Source: Sorghum bicolor (lineage: Eukaryota; Streptophyta; Magnoliopsida; Poales; Poaceae). From it: a stretch of 64,000 nucleotides of DNA. Numbering within the stretch: the stretch's first letter is position 1; each line of letters begins with the position of its first letter. The DNA is taken from positions 4,394,501-4,458,500 of the forward strand of contig NC_012870.2 of the NCBI RefSeq assembly GCF_000003195.3, written 5' to 3'. The notes under the pieces were generated by a model. The model worked only from the letters and a program-made list of their open reading frames with translations, made no database searches and was not told the origin of the DNA. The position numbers and the translations under genes were made by a program. Below are positions 60,255-64,000 of this stretch, in pieces.

Positions 60255-60802
60255 CTCTGAGCCTCCGGTCCGGCGCGTTGCTTTTGCTTGGTGGTGACTG
60301 GTGATGCTCAGTCACTACTCACTAGTGGAGGCTTCTGCGTCCTGTCTCTGCTTTCATTCTTTCAGCCACACTATCGCATGAGTGTGTAGGCTCCACACCA
60401 GCACTTAGTTTATCTGAATTAGGAACAGAGTGACGTGTTCGATTGATCAGAGTTTGTTCTCTGGACAATCCCTTCCACCTATCGCATTTGGGATGGCATC
60501 ACGCTCATCGACACGTACGTGGCGTCGAAAGGCTTTCCTCGTGTCGCTACTCGCCAAGCGGCGAAGCAGGTGTTCTCGGAGCAGCAGATGCAGAGCACCA
60601 CGTGTGATACCAAACAGCTAACTCTTCGAATCTTTGGTCCCAAACATAGCCAAAACACATGATAGCACGGTCCACTTTTACATGATTGCATCGATACATA
60701 TTTTTTCCGTATGTAGTAACAAGGATTGCGAAAGAGATTTGCAGCTGAGCTGATCGAGATGATGCATGCAAGGACGATTCGCCCGCCAAAGGGCGAAGGG
60801 GA
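60255..60802. other. Spacer between the two intact GNAT genes
   Basis: It should hold the promoter of the type A gene and the 3' UTR of the type B gene. No additional gene was recognised. Confidence 0.5.
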
Positions 60803-61375
60803 TCACTCGGGGAGGGTGTCGTCGGAGAGGAAGCTGTACATGACCATGTCCCTGGCGCGTCCCTTGTGCCAGTAGTGCCGCCGCAGCACGCCCTCGCGGC
60901 GGAACCCGGCCTTCTCCAGCACGCGCTGCGACGCCGGGTTGGCGACGTCGACGAGCGCCTCCACGCGCTCCAGTCCCTGCACCTCGGCGAACACCGTGGC
61001 CACCGCGCGCTTCACGGCGGCCGTGGCGACGCCCCGGCCCCAGTGCGCGCGCGCCAGCACGTAGCCCAGCTCGGCGCGGCACGGGTCCCCCGTCGGCGAC
61101 ACGGACACCGCGCCGACGGGGCGGCCGGAGCCGGACTCGAGGCAGATGGCGCGGAACCACGGGTGCGGGAGCACGGTGTCGCGAATGAAGGCCAGCAGCG
61201 GCTCCGTCGACTCGTAGGCGTCCCACCGGCACGGGGCGGCCACCTGCGGGTCCGACGCCCACGCCATCATGGCGTCCACGTCGGACAGCTCGAACTTCCG
61301 GAGCGTCACCTCGGCCACGGTTACCTTCGCCGTGCCGGTGACTTCTTGGGTTGTTGGCGTCGCCGTGGCGTCCAT
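60803..61375 (-). CDS. GNAT-family N-acetyltransferase, RimJ/RimL-like (type B)
   Basis: An intronless frame of 190 residues starts MDATATPTTQEVTGTAKVTV. Its layout matches the type A neighbour: FELSDVDAMMAWASD, FIRDTVLPHPWFRAICLE, VGAVSVSPTGDPCRAELGYV, the acetyl-CoA loop ARAHWGRGVATAA, and VEALVDVANPASQRVLEKAGF. The distal part differs from type A: RREGVLRRHYWHKGRARDMVMYSFLSDDTLPE replaces the YCVVKGRLRDM version. The HYWHKG form is shared with the fragment at 59380-59655. Function beyond acetyl transfer is unknown. An upstream in-frame extension exists, but the ATG at 61375 gives the expected family length. Confidence 0.91.
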   Translation of the reverse strand: MDATATPTTQEVTGTAKVTVAEVTLRKFELSDVDAMMAWASDPQVAAPCRWDAYESTEPLLAFIRDTVLPHPWFRAICLESGSGRPVGAVSVSPTGDPCRAELGYVLARAHWGRGVATAAVKRAVATVFAEVQGLERVEALVDVANPASQRVLEKAGFRREGVLRRHYWHKGRARDMVMYSFLSDDTLPE

Positions 61376-61944
61376 TGCTGAGCTATTTTCTTGAGGTCTG
61401 CTGATTTCTCGATGCGGCAGTGCAACTACTCGCCTCTGTTCATATACTTTCAGTTCCAGTGGATGAAACTTCGTCTGTCTTTGACCAGAGAGAAGGAGAA
61501 TCTTGACCGGCAAGCTTGGTGTAGATTAGATTAGCTTATGCAAATTGGTGTCGCACGTGTGGTATGAGCCTATCGCCTTCTTGTGGGAAGGAACGAGGAA
61601 GCTGGGAGAAGGAAGGTGTGAGGTGAGGCTCGTGGCTGCATACAGATACAGGCAAGTCAAACGGTCAACTTGACTGTGACTTCTTTACTTCTCGGAAATA
61701 CGTAAATCCGATTGACCTGTTCGATTAGCCGCCAAACACATCATAACCATGACATCATTCCTGAGACACTACAAATCACGTCCTCCATCGAGCTTTAACG
61801 TGTGAACAAAAAGCTAGAGTGATCGCTAACTGAAAATGCCCAAGTGCACATCAACACAGACAGTGTTCTGTCCCTCTGGGCAAGGCAAACATCCCCAACT
61901 GTACAAGTTGACCGTCCATGATAAACACAAGAAGCTGTCGCATC
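61376..61944. other. Upstream region of the type B GNAT gene
   Basis: It contains the promoter of the GNAT gene and the 3' end of the lipid-transfer gene, both on the minus strand. No other gene was seen. Confidence 0.5.
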
Positions 61945-62689
61945 TTAGAAACGATGGAGCAGCGCCAGTGCAACGACGGCGAAGACGAAGAACGTTCCTG
62001 GTTTGCTATCGTTTCCGTCAGAGTATGGAAGGGTGGACGCCGGTGTAGCCTTCGATCCAGACCCTGCAGTGTCACAAATTCAGAGCTCAAGTCTTCAGTG
62101 TCAAGACAGCATGAACTATGTACGCCTAGTGCTGTACCTGCAGGCGTGACGTTGGCGTCCGACGGCGTCGCCGCCGCCGGATCCCCGGGCGACGCCGTCC
62201 CCGCCGCCGGAGACGGCACTGGAACTCCCACGGCTGCAAAAGCGCGCAACATTTTTAGTTCTCCATTCTCAATTCTCCGCCGTGCCCGTGCCAAACTACC
62301 AAGATCGGGTTATCTCAAAGTCTCGATTGTCAGGCCCGCTTACCGTTGCACTGGCTGGCAGGCGGGGCCTGGACCTTGCACGCCGCGGGCAGCCGGAGCG
62401 CGCGGTCGGCGTCGACGGCGACGCCGAGCGACGCGGCCGTGCCGCCGACCACCATGCAGAGGCAGCCCGGGCTGGAGCGCAGCATGCCCGACACGGCCGA
62501 GCAGCACGGCCCGTCTGGCGCTGTCTCGTTGCCGGACATGTAGTCCATGCACGGGTTCAGGCTGACGAGCTCCGGCATGCAGCCCGGGCCGGACTGCGCC
62601 GCGCACTGCCACGCCAGGACCCCGGCCGCCATGAAGGCCAGGGGCAGGGCAAGGCAGCGCGTGGCCACGTGATGATAAGCTGCCACCAT
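61945..62689 (-). CDS. GPI-anchored non-specific lipid-transfer protein (LTPG type)
   Basis: Three exons (62689-62344, 62233-62138, 62063-61945) with GT-AG introns in phase encode 186 residues. A signal peptide (about 1-31) leads to the eight-cysteine fold: C37, C47, C62, C63, C76, C78, C104, C114, with the diagnostic CC and CLC. A Pro/Ala/Ser/Thr linker typical of arabinogalactan-like modification follows (VPSPAAGTASPGD and similar). Then comes a polar stretch and a C-terminal hydrophobic tail, FFVFAVVALALLHRF, fitting a GPI attachment signal. LTPGs carry lipids at the outer plasma membrane and are linked to cuticle or wall lipid deposition. Retaining intron 2 would replace the anchor signal with a different tail. 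Confidence 0.88.
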
Positions 62690-63801
62690 TGTCTCTGGCT
62701 TCGATTTCGACTGACGACTGGTGGGAGCGTGTCTTCACATCGAAAGTGGTTTTGTGGCTATTATGATTTGTACTAGTGACGATCCTGTTCTTGGCAGGTC
62801 GAAACTTGTTGAATTGGGTGCCCTGTTGTCGTGCCAGGGCAGTTGAGCAGGTTAGACCTTTTTGGTTGTTGTGTTTGGTCAACTTCTCCCCAAATCTTAG
62901 CGCACGTCTACAAGCAGAAACTACACAGTCGAAATAAGCAATTGTATTGTTGTTTCACATTGCTCTCCATCCATTCCTACCTGACATTATTGTCCTAATT
63001 CTAGAGATTACAGAGAGAAAAAAATCTCTTCAACTAAGGTAATAAAGGTCCAATTAGAAATAAAATAATCTTTCTGTTGTGTTTTTCTCAAGTTAATTAT
63101 ATCTCATGATTCTATAATTCCAGTAGATACAATCAATATGATTTGAACCGTTGATTTTATGAACAATATCCTCTTTTATCTAAGAAAAAGAAAGATACTA
63201 AAGATGATTTATAGCTTCTTTAAGCCAACATTAAGATCAACATCTTTTTTACCTGATTAACATTTGACATTTGTACCATAAAAAGGTTTTGTCAACACTT
63301 TCCCCATATCTGAATCCTGGCTCGCCCCTATTGATCCACAAGTACCTGGACAATAAAGACATGGAATGACATGCGTTAACATTAGCCCCATTTGGATCGG
63401 TATTGTACGTTCCATATTGAAGGAAAATTACGCTGTGTCACTGAATAAGATCTAAAGGTTTACATGCCACATGGTCAGATGGACACAATAGAGTATCATG
63501 TGTTTTATAGTTTTATGTGTTATTAAATGTTAATGTCGATAAGTACATATTTTTGAAGGAGGAAAACTTAAGCATCTTTTTGGTCTGTATTTCCGCTTTT
63601 TTGCTCTAAAGTTTCATGAAACAGTGCATTTTATTTGTATATCTGATATCTGATGGTTGGCGTCAAACAATCTTTCAAAAAAAAAGATGATGTCGTAAAA
63701 AAAAACTATTGTAACACAAAATTTGCACGTTGACTGATGAGCAGAAGCGGGCAAAAAAATAAAATAAAATTGGTAACGCAAATCTAGCACGTCTACTGAC
63801 G
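62690..63801. other. Intergenic, no gene recognised
   Basis: The first part is the promoter side of the lipid-transfer gene. The remainder is AT-rich with no significant open frame or clear repeat ends. Confidence 0.5.
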
Positions 63802-63887
63802 ACGACAGGTCACTTGCTAAGGTCTTGTTTAGATGCAAAAAGTTACGACAGGTCACTTGCTAAGGTCTTGTTTAGATGCAAAAAGTT
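63802..63887 (+). repeat. Perfect 43-bp tandem duplication at a MITE border
   Basis: Units 63802-63844 and 63845-63887 are identical. Each comprises 20 bases of flank plus the first 23 or so bases of the MITE (GGTCTTGTTTAGATGCAAAA). The duplication therefore happened after the MITE inserted. Confidence 0.95.
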
Positions 63888-64000
63888 TTTGGATTTTGAC
63901 ACTGTAGCATTTTCGTTTTTATTTGACAAACATTGTCTAATTATGAAGTAACTAGACTTAAAAGATTCGTTCGTGATTTACAAGTAAACTGCACAATTAG
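63864..64000 (+). repeat. GGCCTTGTTTAG-family MITE, cut by the window edge
   Basis: It begins GGTCTTGTTTAGATGC and continues through CACTGTAGCATTTTCG, the AGTAACTAGACTTAAAAGAT block and GATTTACAAGTAAACTGC. The right end lies beyond the window. Confidence 0.88.

Overview
The window is nuclear DNA of a grass, most likely Sorghum or a close panicoid relative. The evidence is GT-AG introns in nearly every gene, GC-rich first exons, TATA and TGGGCC promoter motifs, and many small MITEs, above all the roughly 235-245 bp family with GGCCTTGTTTAG termini. It also holds tRNA-like SINEs and the plant-specific families XRN4, DYW-PPR, LTPG and FBD-type F-box. There are no operons, CRISPR arrays or prokaryotic features. 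The species call rests on repeat style and is an inference.

Layout. Positions 1-6.2 kb are repeat-rich with no convincing gene. A leucine-rich-repeat extensin-like wall protein lies at 6.4-7.7 kb (+), and an intronless DYW-class PPR RNA-editing factor at 10.05-11.87 kb (-). A dense MITE region fills 12-18 kb. A 140-residue protein ending in a CaaX box (CVIQ) is at 18.5-20.6 kb (+). A nine-exon plastid folate/biopterin transporter is at 21.3-25.9 kb (+). A 21-exon cytoplasmic 5'-3' exoribonuclease, XRN4/EIN5, is at 27.4-37.1 kb (-), with a hAT-like element in intron 9. A second MITE-rich gap fills 37.1-41.7 kb.

Further on are an intronless papain-like cysteine protease of the EP-B/SEN102 type (41.85-43.0 kb, +), a LINE remnant, ribosomal protein S18 (45.3-46.8 kb, +) and NAD(H)-glutamate dehydrogenase (coding 51.6-55.1 kb, +). 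At 55.6-61.4 kb is an array of GNAT acetyltransferase genes (two decayed, two intact, all -) with an F-box/FBD gene embedded in it. A GPI-anchored lipid-transfer protein follows at 61.9-62.7 kb (-). The right edge is a MITE carrying a 43-bp tandem duplication.

The genes are mostly unrelated housekeeping or regulatory genes and do not form one pathway. The only functionally clustered set is the GNAT array. Exon borders were worked out by hand from splice sites, reading phase and family length. Total lengths (XRN4 962, GDH 411, S18 152, transporter 569 residues) match what I know of each family, which supports the models. I found no candidate for a new multi-gene system. The most unusual items are the alternating B-A-B-A GNAT array, a SINE insertion with its own neighbouring empty site, two GC-AG introns in conserved genes, and upstream ORFs that overlap two start codons.
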